DNA of 64,000 nucleotides from Methylobacterium sp. Leaf117 (GCF_001422985.1 NZ_LMNL01000023.1:550184-614183), one strand, 5' to 3'. Positions 18,600-29,394 are shown, counted from the first letter of the stretch. Numbers and translations are program-made. Notes: generated by a model not told the origin, from the sequence alone.

Positions 18600-19706
18600 T
18601 CATGCGACGGCGTGCCTGAGCTCGCGGATGATCGCGTCGCCCATCTCGGTGGTGCTGATCGGCGTCGCGCCCTCCGCGGCGATGTCTCGGGTGCGCGCGC
18701 CCGAAGCCAGGGTTCGAGTGATGGCTGCTTCGAGCAGGTCGGCGGCTTCGCCAAGACCAAAGGAGTAGCGCAGGCACATCGCGAGCGAGCCGATCATCGC
18801 GATGGGGTTCGCGTAGCCCTTGCCGGCGATGTCGGGGGCCGAGCCGTGCACCGGCTCGTAAAGCGCCTTGCGGCTGCCCTTGGCGTCGACGGCGCCCAGT
18901 GAGGCGGAGGGCAACATGCCGAGGGAGCCGGTGAGCATTGCGGCGACGTCCGAAAGCACATCGCCGAACAGGTTGTCGGTGACGAGGACGTCGTACTGCT
19001 TGGGCCGGCGCACCAGCTGCATCGCGCAATTGTCGGCGAGCACGTGCTCGAGACTGACGTCGCTATACTCGGCGTGCACCCGGGTGACGACCTCTTTCCA
19101 CAGGACACCCGACTTCATCACGTTGTGCTTCTCGGCCGAAGCGACCCGGCCGGAGCGCTTGCGGGCGAGGTCGAACGCCACGTGGGCGATCCGCTCGATC
19201 TCGGCCGTGGTGTAGACCTGCGTGTCGACGGCGCGCTTCGAGCCATCGGGCAGCACCGTGATCTCCTTCGGCTCGCCGAAATAGACGCCACCTGTGAGCT
19301 CGCGCACGATCATCATGTCGAGGCCCTCGACCAGCTCGCGCTTGAGGGCGGAGGCGTCGGCCAGGGCCGGGTAGCAGATCGCCGGCCGCAGGTTCGCGAA
19401 GAGGCCGAGATCCTTGCGCAGTCGCAGCAGGCCGGCTTCCGGGCGAATCTCATAGCGCACGTCCGCCCATTTCGGGCCGCCGACCGCACCCAGCAGGATG
19501 GCGTCGGCGGCATCCGCCCGGGCCAGCGCGTCATCCGTGAGGGGAACTCCGTGCGCATCGATGGCGGCACCACCGACAAGGTCGCGCTCGATCTCGAACG
19601 TGGCAAGGCCCAGCTCACCGAGGGCACCGATCACCTTCTCGACTTCAGCCATCACCTCGGGGCCGATGCCGTCGCCGGGGAGGAGGAGGAGCTTGTAGGC
19701 GGTCAT
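18600..19706 (-). CDS. leuB: 3-isopropylmalate dehydrogenase
   Basis: 368 residues. Oxidative decarboxylation of 3-isopropylmalate in leucine synthesis. Motifs: [16 protein letters not shown] at the N-terminus, [31 protein letters not shown] (substrate-binding arginines), [28 protein letters not shown] (metal-binding aspartates) and [18 protein letters not shown]. Full length with ATG at 19706. Downstream of the farnesyl diphosphate synthase gene on the same strand with a 105-base gap. Confidence 0.97.
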   Translation of the reverse strand: MTAYKLLLLPGDGIGPEVMAEVEKVIGALGELGLATFEIERDLVGGAAIDAHGVPLTDDALARADAADAILLGAVGGPKWADVRYEIRPEAGLLRLRKDLGLFANLRPAICYPALADASALKRELVEGLDMMIVRELTGGVYFGEPKEITVLPDGSKRAVDTQVYTTAEIERIAHVAFDLARKRSGRVASAEKHNVMKSGVLWKEVVTRVHAEYSDVSLEHVLADNCAMQLVRRPKQYDVLVTDNLFGDVLSDVAAMLTGSLGMLPSASLGAVDAKGSRKALYEPVHGSAPDIAGKGYANPIAMIGSLAMCLRYSFGLGEAADLLEAAITRTLASGARTRDIAAEGATPISTTEMGDAIIRELRHAVA

Positions 19707-19811
19707 GGATCAACTCGCAGTCGTTGGTCGAAGAATTCGTGTCCACCTCCGGGAGGACGCGATCGCGGCATAAAGTGCGTGACGCCGAGGAAGGCCCGGA
19801 GATGTCCGGCG

Positions 19812-20774
19812 TCAGACCTTGCGCGCCACCGTGAAGCGCGCCGCTTGGCGCAGGGTCTCCGCCTTGTCGCCCCAGGCGGCCACGGCTGCGTCGCAGACCC
19901 CGACGAGGCGGTCGCACTCGGCGCGTGCGCCCTCAACGCCGAGGCGGTCGACCAGGGTCGCCTTACCGGCGTCCTTGTCCTTGCCGGTGGCCTTGCCCAT
20001 GGCCTCGGCCGAAGCCTCACGGTCGAGGATGTCGTCGGCGATCTGGAAAGCCTGACCAAGGGCGTGGCCGTAGCGCAGCAGCGCCGTGCGCTGGTCCGGG
20101 GTCGCACCGCCGACGATGGCACCAGCCTCCACCGAGAAGGCCAGGATCGCCCCGGTCTTCATCGCCTGGAGCTGCAACGTGTCATCGACCCCCAGGGAGA
20201 CAGGACCGAAACGTCCCTCGGCGCCAAGGTCGAGCAGCTGGCCGCCGACCATTCCGCCAAGGCCCGAGGCCTTGGCGAGGCCGAGCACCAAGTCGGCGCG
20301 CACGGTCGGATCGGGCTGCCAGGTGGCATCGGCCAGGATCTCGAAGGCCAGGGTCTGGAGCGCATCGCCCACCAGGATGGCGGTGGCTTCGTCATAGGCT
20401 TTGTGCACCGTGGGCTTGCCGCGGCGCATGTCGTCGTCGTCCATGGCCGGCATGTCGTCGTGAACCAGCGAGTAGCAGTGGACCAGTTCGATGCCCGACC
20501 CGGCCGCAAGGGCGCCGGCATCCGAGCCGCCCAGCATCCGCGCCGTCTCGATGGCGAGGAATGGGCGCAAGCGCTTGCCGCCGCCGAGCACCGCGTGGCG
20601 CATCGCCTCCATCAGGCGCACCGGCCGGGCGATCTCGCCAGCCTGAGTCTCTGGCTTCAGGCGCTCGGCCAGGAACGACTCCACCGTGTCGGCGGCCGCC
20701 GCAAGCCTGTGGGAAAAGGCCTCGACCGGGGCATCCGCCTTGACCGAAGCGTGGGATCCTTGCGTTGAGGTCAT
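19812..20774 (-). CDS. ispA: Polyprenyl synthetase, probable farnesyl diphosphate synthase
   Basis: 320 residues. Condenses isopentenyl diphosphate with allylic diphosphates. The first aspartate-rich motif DDMPAMDDD lies at about residues 106-114 and the second, ADDILD, near 243. GGGKRLRPFLAIE at 64-76 binds the substrate diphosphate. The DDxxxxD spacing of the first motif and the overall length fit bacterial short-chain (farnesyl or geranyl) synthases, but chain length cannot be settled by eye. Divergent from mtgA. Confidence 0.88.
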   Translation of the reverse strand: MTSTQGSHASVKADAPVEAFSHRLAAAADTVESFLAERLKPETQAGEIARPVRLMEAMRHAVLGGGKRLRPFLAIETARMLGGSDAGALAAGSGIELVHCYSLVHDDMPAMDDDDMRRGKPTVHKAYDEATAILVGDALQTLAFEILADATWQPDPTVRADLVLGLAKASGLGGMVGGQLLDLGAEGRFGPVSLGVDDTLQLQAMKTGAILAFSVEAGAIVGGATPDQRTALLRYGHALGQAFQIADDILDREASAEAMGKATGKDKDAGKATLVDRLGVEGARAECDRLVGVCDAAVAAWGDKAETLRQAARFTVARKV

Positions 20775-20907
20775 GTTCGGTCGGGCCTTCGGTCAGACAG
20801 AGTCGTGTCGTGGGCAGGAGGTTCGAATTCTGGACGAGAATGAGAGCCCGGAGCGGCCGCTTCGGCAGATTTCGGCGCGTGCGCTACCGGTGCGCGCTGC
20901 ATCCGGT

Positions 20908-21588
20908 ATGAAACGGAGCGGCGCGGCACGGCGGATCGTCAACCGCCTATTGCTCCTCCCCGTCATCGCTCTGGCCCTCTTGGTGTCGCTTGCGCTCGTC
21001 TATAGTGCGCTGACCCCGCCCTCAACCCTGATGCTTGGCCGATGGTTGACGCTGCGCCCCGTCGACCGGCAGGCGATCGCCCTTGATGCCATTTCGCCCC
21101 ACCTCGTCCAGGCCGTCATCGCCTCCGAGGATCAGCGCTACTGCCTGCACGATGGCGTGGACTGGGGCGCCCTGCGGGATGTCGTCGATGACGAGGAGGG
21201 CCCGAGCCGCGGAGCCTCGACGATCCCGATGCAGACGGTGAAGAATGTTTTTCTGTGGCCGGGCCGATCGGTCATTCGCAAAGCGCTGGAAATTCCCCTG
21301 GCCCTCATCGCCGACACGCTGTGGGGCAAGCGCCGTACGTTGGAGATCTACCTCAACATCGCCGAGTGGGGGGAGGGGGTGTTCGGAGCGGAAGCGGCGG
21401 CACAGCGCTGGTTCGGCAAGTCCGCCCGCGCTCTCACGCGTGGTGAGGCGGCGCTGCTGGCCGCGGTGCTGCCCAATCCCATCCTGCGCAATCCGGCGAT
21501 GCCATCACGCGGCGTGCGGGCCCAGGCGGCCCGCATCCAAGCTCGCATGAATGGCGTCTCGGGGTTGATGGGATGCCTGAAGCGGTAG
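20908..21588 (+). CDS. mtgA: Monofunctional biosynthetic peptidoglycan transglycosylase
   Basis: 226 residues. GT51 enzyme that polymerises lipid II in the periplasm. A transmembrane helix at about 12-33 (RLLLLPVIALALLVSLAL) precedes the catalytic domain: IASEDQRYCLHDGVDWGA with the catalytic glutamate near residue 74, RGASTIPMQTVKNVFLW and KRRTLEIYLNIAEWGEGVFG. ATG at 20908 gives the normal MtgA length; an ATG at 20773 is in frame but would add an unusual tail overlapping the divergent gene. Confidence 0.93.
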   Translation: MKRSGAARRIVNRLLLLPVIALALLVSLALVYSALTPPSTLMLGRWLTLRPVDRQAIALDAISPHLVQAVIASEDQRYCLHDGVDWGALRDVVDDEEGPSRGASTIPMQTVKNVFLWPGRSVIRKALEIPLALIADTLWGKRRTLEIYLNIAEWGEGVFGAEAAAQRWFGKSARALTRGEAALLAAVLPNPILRNPAMPSRGVRAQAARIQARMNGVSGLMGCLKR

Positions 21589-21702
21589 CCCGCGGCGATG
21601 GGATCAGGTACCTGCCGGCCATTCCTTGCCCGCGGCCCGCGACACTCCCGTCGGGTCGACGGCCATGACGGGCGCCCTCGCGGCCCCACGCGCGAAAGAC
21701 GG

Positions 21703-22272
21703 ATGATGACCCAGCCGATGCTCGAACTGACCCTGGAGCGCATCGCGCTGATTCGTCGGATGGTGATCGCGTGGAATTCCGAGGGTGTCGGCGCGCCGAT
21801 CGTCCATCCCGATGCGCCCTACGGGAGCACCGACCGGGACGAGGACATCTTCAACGTGACCGGCGATGACGATGGGGCCGACGAGGAGCATCGGGCCTTG
21901 GGCGAGGCGCTTGCGGTGTTCACCGCCAACGCGATCCTGAAGCCGGGGCGCTACGCCTATCACAACACGCTGGCCAAGCTGGCGTCAGACGATGTCGGCG
22001 ACGTATTTCGGGACGCGGCCACCGGCGAGACGCCCGAGCATGTCACCTTCGACGTGACCGCCGAACAGGTGGCCCGGGTCCATGCCCTCGCGATTCGCTG
22101 GGATACCGCTCGCGACGTGCCGGCGGTCGACACCAACGCTCCGTATGGCCCAGGCACCGCGCTACCCGCCGAGCACCGCGAAATGCAGCCGGTGCTCCAG
22201 ATCTTCCTGCGCTACGCCGACCTTGGGCCGGGCGACTTCGTCCGGAGCGACGCGGGCTGGCAGCCGGCGTGA
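21703..22272 (+). CDS. Uncharacterised protein built from an internal duplication
   Basis: 189 residues, not recognised as a named family. The sequence contains two related halves. Residues 9-85 have ERIALIRRMVIAW, then HPDAPYG, then EEHRALGEALAVF, then AILKPGRY. Residues 118-182 have EQVARVHALAIRW, then DTNAPYG, then AEHREMQPVLQIF, then ADLGPGDF. The shared pattern is R-x(5)-I-x-W, APYG, EHR, L-x-x-F and L-x-PG. No signal peptide or membrane helix is present, so it is probably cytoplasmic. Two start codons (21703 and 21706) follow AAAGACGG. It lies between mtgA and a phosphatase gene on the same strand, with 114 and 78-base gaps. Confidence 0.65.
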   Translation: MMTQPMLELTLERIALIRRMVIAWNSEGVGAPIVHPDAPYGSTDRDEDIFNVTGDDDGADEEHRALGEALAVFTANAILKPGRYAYHNTLAKLASDDVGDVFRDAATGETPEHVTFDVTAEQVARVHALAIRWDTARDVPAVDTNAPYGPGTALPAEHREMQPVLQIFLRYADLGPGDFVRSDAGWQPA

Positions 22273-22350
22273 GGGGCGGGAACGACGCAGGGGCGAACGG
22301 GTCGGGCACAGGAACGTTGCCGAGGTGAACCAAGCCGAGGAACGTGACGG

Positions 22351-23115
22351 ATGCTGCAACGCTGGCCGAGCCGGATCTGGATCGTTCGACATGGCGAGAG
22401 TGCCGGCAACGTCGCGCGCGACGCGGCGGCTGAGGCAGGTCTGGCTCGGATCGACATTGCGGAACGCGATGTCGACGTTGCGTTGAGTGAGCGCGGTCAC
22501 CGCCAGGCCGAAGCCCTCGGACGCTGGTTCGCTGAGATGCCCGATTCCCAGCGTCCGAATGTCGTTTTGACGTCACCCTATCGTCGCGCCCAGCAGACCG
22601 TTGCGGGGATTCGCCAGGCTGGCGGCATCGCGTCGGACGCTCCCGAGGACTACGTCGACGAGCGGCTTCGTGAAAAGGAGCTGGGCCTACTCGATCGCCT
22701 GACTCGAACCGGGATCGAGGCTCTTCACCCGGAGCAGGCCGAACTCCGCGCCCGCCTCGGCAAGTTCTACTATCGTCCGACCTGCGGCGAGAGTTGGTGC
22801 GATGTCATCCTGCGCCTGCGCGGCGCAATGGATACGGTTTCGCTGCATCACGGCGAGAAGCGTGTCCTCATCGTCGCCCATCAGGTCGTGGTGCTCTGCC
22901 TGCGCTACCTCATCGAGAATCTCAGCGAAGCGGAGATCCTGGGTATCGACGCGGAGGCTGACGTCCGGAACTGCTCCGTCACCGAATATGCCTTCCAGGC
23001 CGAGCCGGGCTCGACGGGGCGGATGCACCTCCAGCGCTACAACTTCGTCGCCCCGGTGCAGCGGGCCGGCGCTCCCGTCACCGCCGAACCCTCGCCGATG
23101 GAGGACGTGCGATGA
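22351..23115 (+). CDS. Histidine phosphatase family protein (phosphoglycerate mutase-like)
   Basis: 254 residues of the branch-1 histidine phosphatase superfamily. RIWIVRHGESAGN at residues 8-20 contains the phospho-accepting histidine in RHG; VVLTSPYRRAQQT supplies the phosphate-binding arginine; RLREKELGLLD holds the acid/base glutamate; and VLIVAHQVVVLCLRYLIE contains the second histidine. The substrate cannot be assigned. The last codons overlap the next gene by four bases, so it may be translated together with the NAD(P)HX repair enzyme. Confidence 0.88.
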   Translation: MLQRWPSRIWIVRHGESAGNVARDAAAEAGLARIDIAERDVDVALSERGHRQAEALGRWFAEMPDSQRPNVVLTSPYRRAQQTVAGIRQAGGIASDAPEDYVDERLREKELGLLDRLTRTGIEALHPEQAELRARLGKFYYRPTCGESWCDVILRLRGAMDTVSLHHGEKRVLIVAHQVVVLCLRYLIENLSEAEILGIDAEADVRNCSVTEYAFQAEPGSTGRMHLQRYNFVAPVQRAGAPVTAEPSPMEDVR

Positions 23116-24008
23116 CCGGGATCGAACTCGACGACGCGTGCCTGCGCCAGCGCCCGCTGCCGACCCCTGAGGCGGGAAGCAAGGACGATCGCGGCAGTGT
23201 CCTCGTCCTCGGCGGCTGCGCCGAGGTGCCGGGCGCGGTCTTCCTGGCCGGCGTGGCGGCCCTGCGCGCCGGAGCCGGCAAGCTGAAGATCGCGTCGGTA
23301 CGGAGCGTCGCCGTTGCGATGGCTTTGGCCGTCCCCGAGGCCATGGTGATCGGCCTCCCCGAGACGGAGGACGGCGAGATCGAAGCCGAAGCGGCGGCAC
23401 CCCGCATCGACAAGGCGGCCAAACGCTGCGACGCGGTGCTGCTCGGCCCTGGCATGAACACCTGCGACCTCACCACGATGCTGGTCCGCACCCTCCTGGC
23501 GGAGCAGAACGCAACCACCTACGTTCTCGACGCCGGCGCGATCTGTGGCCTCGGCGCCCACGCGGAGACCGTGCGAAGCCTGACGTGCCCGCCGGTCCTC
23601 ACGCCCCATGCCGGCGAAATGGCGCAACTCCTCGATTGGGAGCGCGAAGCGGTGGAGGCCGAGCCCCTGAAGGCGGCACGGCAGGCGGCGGAGATGCTGC
23701 GGGCCGTGGTGATCATGAAGGGCGCCGAGAGCTGGATCGTCGCCCCTGACGCAGCGCACTGGCACTACAGTGGCGGCGGCGTCGGCCTCGCGACCTCCGG
23801 GTCCGGTGACGTTCTGGCGGGGATCATCGCCGGCATCCTGGCGCGGGGCGCCGATCCCGTCACGGCGGCTCTGTGGGGGGTCTACCTCCACGGTGAGGCG
23901 GGTGCTTGGCTTGCAAGATCGGTTGGGCCGATGGGCTTCCTGGCCCGGGAGATCTCAGGAGAAGTCCCGCGAATTCTGCAGGGCTTCTCGGTGAGCCGGG
24001 CCGAGTAG
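23112..24008 (+). CDS. nnrD: ADP-dependent NAD(P)H-hydrate dehydratase
   Basis: 298 residues. Repairs hydrated NADH/NADPH. This is the YjeF C-terminal ribokinase-like domain alone: VLVLGGCAEVPGAVFLAG near the start, LLGPGMN (about 113-119), LTPHAGEMAQLL and the catalytic GSGDVLAGIIAGILARG (about 230-246). The N-terminal epimerase domain found in fused NnrE-NnrD proteins is absent, so an epimerase must be encoded elsewhere. ATG overlaps the stop of the histidine phosphatase gene (ATGA). Confidence 0.92.
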   Translation: MTGIELDDACLRQRPLPTPEAGSKDDRGSVLVLGGCAEVPGAVFLAGVAALRAGAGKLKIASVRSVAVAMALAVPEAMVIGLPETEDGEIEAEAAAPRIDKAAKRCDAVLLGPGMNTCDLTTMLVRTLLAEQNATTYVLDAGAICGLGAHAETVRSLTCPPVLTPHAGEMAQLLDWEREAVEAEPLKAARQAAEMLRAVVIMKGAESWIVAPDAAHWHYSGGGVGLATSGSGDVLAGIIAGILARGADPVTAALWGVYLHGEAGAWLARSVGPMGFLAREISGEVPRILQGFSVSRAE

Positions 24009-24066
24009 CCGAGTACCCTCGGGCCGGAGTCTCTCAGCAGGGAGGCCCCGGCCGGTCCGGTTCCGT

Positions 24067-25308
<1,242 letters not shown>

Positions 25309-25502
25309 GGGGCTCGCTTTGCGTTCGGAGTTTGGATTGCGGCGGCTTATCAGCGGAGCGCGGGGCCGTGCAACCGCCGTGCCGCCGGGCGCGTTCGCTC
25401 GAGGTAATTGTGGCCGGTGAAGACCATGTCGCGCGACCGCCTTGTGGCGAGCCAAGCGTCGGGCGACACTCAAGACCATTCTCGATCCCGGAGATTCGAC
25501 GC

Positions 25503-26129
25503 ATGCCGCGCAGGCCGACCCTCGAATTCTGGTACGAGTTCGCGTCCACTTATTCCTATCTGTCGGCGATGCGGATCGAAGCCCTGGGAGAGGCCGTTGG
25601 CGTGGAGATCCGCTGGCGGCCCTTCCTGGTAGGGCCCATTTTCGCGGCGCAGGGTTGGAACTCCTCGCCCTTCAACCTCTACGCCGCCAAGGGCCGCCAT
25701 ATGTGGCGCGACGTCGAGCGAGAAGCCGCCCGGCAGGGTCTGCCTCCGGTCAAGCGACCTGATCCTTTCCCCCAGAACAGTCTCAGCGCCACGCGCGCGG
25801 CCACCTATGGCATGGATTACGAGTGGCTCGTGCCGTTCTCGAAGGCCGTCTACGAGAGTCAGTTCGCCCGCGGGCAGTCCATCGCCGAACCGCCGGCCGT
25901 GGTGTCGCTCCTCAACGGGCTCGGCCTCGACGGAACCATCATCCTGAAGCAGGCGGCCGCCGAGACCAACAAGGGTCGCCTGCGCGTCAACGGGGAGGAG
26001 GCGCGCTCGCGCGGCATCTTCGGCGCACCGACTTTCCTGACCAACGATGGCGAGTTGTTCTGGGGCAACGACCGTCTGGAGCAGGCCCTGGCCTGGGCCG
26101 CCGGCGATCGGCCCGGCGCCATGCGTTGA
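25503..26129 (+). CDS. 2-hydroxychromene-2-carboxylate isomerase / DsbA-family protein
   Basis: 208 residues with the thioredoxin-like kappa-GST fold. [20 protein letters not shown] (7-26) replaces the CxxC of DsbA by the Ser-containing motif of HCCA isomerases. [23 protein letters not shown] and [22 protein letters not shown] (about 176-197, with cis-proline) complete the pattern. Members are glutathione-dependent isomerases in aromatic catabolism, but many paralogues are uncharacterised. ATG at 25503 has GGAG about ten bases upstream. Followed by a second thioredoxin-fold gene. Confidence 0.85.
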   Translation: MPRRPTLEFWYEFASTYSYLSAMRIEALGEAVGVEIRWRPFLVGPIFAAQGWNSSPFNLYAAKGRHMWRDVEREAARQGLPPVKRPDPFPQNSLSATRAATYGMDYEWLVPFSKAVYESQFARGQSIAEPPAVVSLLNGLGLDGTIILKQAAAETNKGRLRVNGEEARSRGIFGAPTFLTNDGELFWGNDRLEQALAWAAGDRPGAMR

Positions 26130-26208
26130 GGCGTGCCGCTGGCGGTCCGGCGTCAGCGGGTCTAGAAGCCGGGCGGTTTTTCGTCTCCCCCGCTTCCAGG
26201 GCCGCCCC

Positions 26209-26919
26209 ATGAGCTTCGCGTTCCCGCGCCTCGACCGCCGGCGTTTCCTCCTCGCCTCCGCGGGCCTCTCCGCCGGAATTGGGTCCGTCGGTGCCGCTCT
26301 GGCTCAAGGATACGGTCAGGCGTTCAAGGTGGAGAACGACGAGGGCCGCCCCATCGCCAACATGCGCCTGCCAGGCGAGATCGTCGGTGAGATCCCCGCC
26401 CTGCGCGGGGTCACGTATATCGGTCCGGCCGAGGCCGAGACCACGCTGTATGAGTTCTTCGACTACAACTGCCCCTATTGCCGGAAGGCAGCGGCCGACA
26501 TGGTCTCCCTCAGCGAGAGCGACCCGTCGCTGCGGATCGGCCTGATCAACAACCCCATTCTCGCGGTCCAGTCCGCCCAGGCCGCCAAGGTCGCTCTCGC
26601 GATCCAGCGCAAGCTCGGGTCGGCTGCCACCTGGAATCTGTACCGAACGCTGCTCGCCAGGCCGGGTAAGATCGACGGTCCGGGCGCCCTGCAGGCGGCG
26701 GCCAAACTCGGCGTGGCAGCGACGGAGATCGAGAGCATCGCCGACAGCGAAGACGTCCGGCTCGCGCTCAAGGCGCAGATGCGGATGGCAGCAGATCTCG
26801 GCCTCGCGGCGACGCCCTCCTACGTACTCGGCAACACCGGCCTTCTCGGCCATCCGGGCCCGAAGGCCCTGGCCCGGATGATCGCCGCCACCCGGCGCTG
26901 CGACCGGATCGCCTGCTGA
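26209..26919 (+). CDS. Tat-exported DsbA-family thiol oxidoreductase
   Basis: 236 residues. LDRRRFLLASAGLSAGIGSVG at 8-28 is a twin-arginine signal ending near ALAQG (about 34). The mature protein is a thioredoxin-fold oxidoreductase with active site DYNCPYCRKAA (cysteines at 88 and 91) and cis-Pro loop ATPSYVLG. It resembles the Com1/ScsC/DsbA type from alphaproteobacteria. It starts 79 bases after the isomerase-like gene on the same strand, so the pair may be co-transcribed. Export through Tat implies folding before transport. Confidence 0.88.
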   Translation: MSFAFPRLDRRRFLLASAGLSAGIGSVGAALAQGYGQAFKVENDEGRPIANMRLPGEIVGEIPALRGVTYIGPAEAETTLYEFFDYNCPYCRKAAADMVSLSESDPSLRIGLINNPILAVQSAQAAKVALAIQRKLGSAATWNLYRTLLARPGKIDGPGALQAAAKLGVAATEIESIADSEDVRLALKAQMRMAADLGLAATPSYVLGNTGLLGHPGPKALARMIAATRRCDRIAC

Positions 26920-26976
26920 CGGCGCGGCCTCACCTTCGCCACCGTTTGCCCCCATCGGAACGGGGTTCGGCATGTC

Positions 26977-27018
26977 GCGTTGCACAACGCATCGGCGCAA
27001 GTTCCGTCGTCTTGCGCC
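26977..27018. promoter_or_regulatory. Two adjacent inverted repeats upstream of the atp operon
   Basis: GCGTTG-CA-CAACGC spans 26977-26990, and GGCGCAAG (26994-27001) is mirrored by CTTGCGCC (27011-27018) nine bases apart. They lie 160-200 bases before atpH and 60-100 bases after the DsbA-family gene. With no T-run, regulatory sites or an mRNA end structure are equally possible. Confidence 0.4.
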
Positions 27019-27179
27019 CCCCGGACACGCATGCTAGGCCCTCGCCGCGCCGGAAGGGCGGGCTTTTCAAGGTCCGCGCAGACCGGCACGTTCCCAATCC
27101 TGACGGTTTCGCAAGCCCGCGCCCAACAACGGTGCGACAAGGCCGGAGCCCTCAGGCAGGATTGAAGAGAGAGCGGCGC

Positions 27180-27752
27180 GTGGCGCAGAACGGTTCCGAG
27201 GCGGGTTCCCCGGTTGCAGGCGTAGCGGCGCGTTACGCGTCGGCCTTGTTTGAACTGGCGCGTGATGAGCGCGACATCGATGGTGTCGCGGCGAGCCTCG
27301 ATCAGTTCGACGCCATGCTGAAGGAGAGCGCCGACCTGCGCCGCTTCGTGCGCAGCCCGGTCTTCTCCGGCGCCGAGCAGGAAACTGCCATCGTCGCCCT
27401 CCTGGAGAAGTCCGGCATCGGCGGTCTGGGTGGCAACTTCATCCGTCTCGCGGCCTCCAATCGTCGTCTCTTCGCGCTGCCGGACATGATCCGCGGCTTC
27501 CGCGCCCTGGTGCGGGAATCGAAGGGCATCGTGCGAGCCGAGGTCACCGTCGCCGAGCGTCCTTCGGACGCTGTGATCGAAGACATCAAGGCCTCTCTTC
27601 GCGACGTCGCCAAGTCGGAGATCGACCTGGACCTGCGCATCGACCCCAGCCTGATCGGTGGCCTCGTGGTCAAGATCGGCAGCCGCATGGTGGACGCCTC
27701 CCTGCGCACCAAGCTCAATGGAATTCGCCTTGCGATGCGGGAAGCCCGGTAA
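27180..27752 (+). CDS. atpH: ATP synthase F1 subunit delta
   Basis: 190 residues. Peripheral stalk link between F0 subunit b and the top of the alpha/beta hexamer. VAARYASALFELARDE near the start, the FIRLAASNRRLFALPDMIRGF block and the C-terminal DPSLIGGLVVKIGSRMVDAS motif are diagnostic. The start is GTG at 27180 after GAGAGAGCGGCGC; the reading frame upstream is open but meaningless. First gene of atpH-A-G-D-(small ORF)-C; F0 genes are not here, as usual for alphaproteobacteria. Confidence 0.95.
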   Translation: MAQNGSEAGSPVAGVAARYASALFELARDERDIDGVAASLDQFDAMLKESADLRRFVRSPVFSGAEQETAIVALLEKSGIGGLGGNFIRLAASNRRLFALPDMIRGFRALVRESKGIVRAEVTVAERPSDAVIEDIKASLRDVAKSEIDLDLRIDPSLIGGLVVKIGSRMVDASLRTKLNGIRLAMREAR

Positions 27753-27822
27753 GGGCCTTCCAGGCCCGACTGCTTCCCGTTCCTGACCCCAATCAATCAA
27801 TCTAAAGACAAGAGGCCCGACG

Positions 27823-29352
27823 ATGGATATCCGCGCCGCCGAGATCTCCGCGATCCTGAAGGATCAGATCAAGAACTTCGGCCAGGAAGCCGAAGTCACC
27901 GAGGTCGGTCAGGTTCTGTCCGTCGGTGACGGCATCGCCCGTGCCTACGGCCTCGACAGCGTCCAGGCCGGCGAGATGGTCGAGTTCGAGTCGGGCGTGC
28001 GCGGCATGGCCCTCAACCTCGAGCAGGACAACGTCGGCATCGTGATCTTCGGGTCCGACCGCGACATCAAGGAAGGCCAGACCGTCAAGCGCACCGGCGC
28101 CATCGTGGACGTACCGGTCGGCAAGGCGCTGCTCGGCCGCGTCGTCGACGCGCTCGGCAACCCCATCGACGGCAAGGGTCCCATCGCCACCACCGAGCGT
28201 CGGCGCGTCGACGTGAAGGCCCCGGGTATCATCCCGCGCAAGTCGGTGCATGAGCCGATGGCTACCGGCCTCAAGGCCATCGATGCCCTGATCCCCGTCG
28301 GCCGGGGCCAACGCGAACTGATCATCGGCGATCGCCAGACCGGCAAGACCGCTATCGCCCTCGACACCATTCTGAACCAGAAGCCGGCCCATGCCGGCAC
28401 CGACGAGAACGCCAAGCTCTATTGCGTCTACGTCGCCATCGGCCAGAAGCGCTCCACCGTCGCTCAGTTCGTGAAGTCGCTGGAAGACAACGGTGCGCTC
28501 GAGTACTCGATCGTCATCGCCGCCACCGCCTCCGACGCCGCGCCGATGCAGTTCATCGCGCCCTTCGCCGGGTGCGCCATGGGCGAGTATTTCCGCGACA
28601 ACGGCATGCATGCCGTGATCGTGTATGACGATCTCTCCAAGCAGGCCGTGGCCTACCGCCAGATGTCTCTGCTCCTGCGCCGCCCGCCGGGCCGCGAGGC
28701 TTACCCGGGCGACGTGTTCTACCTGCACTCGCGCCTGCTCGAGCGCGCCGCCAAGATGGGCGACGCTGCCGGTAACGGCTCGCTGACCGCGCTGCCGGTC
28801 ATCGAAACCCAGGCCAACGACGTCTCGGCCTACATCCCCACCAACGTGATCTCGATCACCGACGGTCAGATCTTCCTTGAGACTGATCTGTTCTACCAGG
28901 GCATCCGTCCGGCGGTGAACGTCGGCCTCTCGGTCTCCCGCGTCGGCTCGTCGGCCCAGACGAAGGCGATGAAGAAGGTCGCCGGCAAGATCAAAGGCGA
29001 GCTCGCGCAGTACCGCGAAATGGCCGCGTTCGCGCAGTTCGGCTCGGATCTCGACGCCTCGACCCAGAAGCTCCTGAACCGTGGTTCGCGCCTGACAGAA
29101 CTCCTCAAGCAGCCGCAGTTCTCGCCGCTGAAGATGGAAGAGCAGGTTGCGGTGATCTATGCCGGCGTGAACGGGTACCTCGACACCCTGCCGCTGAACA
29201 AGGTTCGCCCCTTCGAGGACGCTCTGCTCTCGGCCCTCCGGACCAAGCACGCCGACCTTCTCACCAAAATCCGCGACTCGAAGGATCTGTCGGACGACAG
29301 CGCCAAGACGCTGAAGGGCGTCGTCGAAAGCGTCGCCAAGTCGCTCGCCTGA
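27823..29352 (+). CDS. atpA: ATP synthase F1 subunit alpha
   Basis: 509 residues. Non-catalytic nucleotide-binding subunit of the F1 hexamer. N-terminal [19 protein letters not shown], Walker [12 protein letters not shown] at about 169-179, [11 protein letters not shown], and the arginine-finger region with [20 protein letters not shown] all match. ATG at 27823 has AAGAGG eight bases upstream. Complete length; 70-base gap after atpH. Confidence 0.98.
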   Translation: MDIRAAEISAILKDQIKNFGQEAEVTEVGQVLSVGDGIARAYGLDSVQAGEMVEFESGVRGMALNLEQDNVGIVIFGSDRDIKEGQTVKRTGAIVDVPVGKALLGRVVDALGNPIDGKGPIATTERRRVDVKAPGIIPRKSVHEPMATGLKAIDALIPVGRGQRELIIGDRQTGKTAIALDTILNQKPAHAGTDENAKLYCVYVAIGQKRSTVAQFVKSLEDNGALEYSIVIAATASDAAPMQFIAPFAGCAMGEYFRDNGMHAVIVYDDLSKQAVAYRQMSLLLRRPPGREAYPGDVFYLHSRLLERAAKMGDAAGNGSLTALPVIETQANDVSAYIPTNVISITDGQIFLETDLFYQGIRPAVNVGLSVSRVGSSAQTKAMKKVAGKIKGELAQYREMAAFAQFGSDLDASTQKLLNRGSRLTELLKQPQFSPLKMEEQVAVIYAGVNGYLDTLPLNKVRPFEDALLSALRTKHADLLTKIRDSKDLSDDSAKTLKGVVESVAKSLA

Positions 29353-29372
29353 GGCGCGCCACGAAAGCGAAA

Positions 29373-29394
29373 CCGGCCGCCCCAGGGTGGCCGG
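29373..29394 (+). other. Stable hairpin between atpA and atpG
   Basis: CCGGCCGCCC and GGGTGGCCGG are complementary with one G-T pair and almost no loop. It lies 21 bases after the atpA stop, with no T-run. It may protect or process the polycistronic mRNA so that alpha and beta exceed gamma. Confidence 0.5.

Noticed and set aside
22700..22730. tRNA-like GACTCGAACCGGGATCGAGG string
   Set aside because: It lies inside the histidine phosphatase coding region and no cloverleaf can be drawn around it.
27802..29250. 482-codon open frame on the minus strand opposite atpA
   Set aside because: Lies entirely over atpA, whose motifs are complete; the antisense translation has no domain and biased composition.
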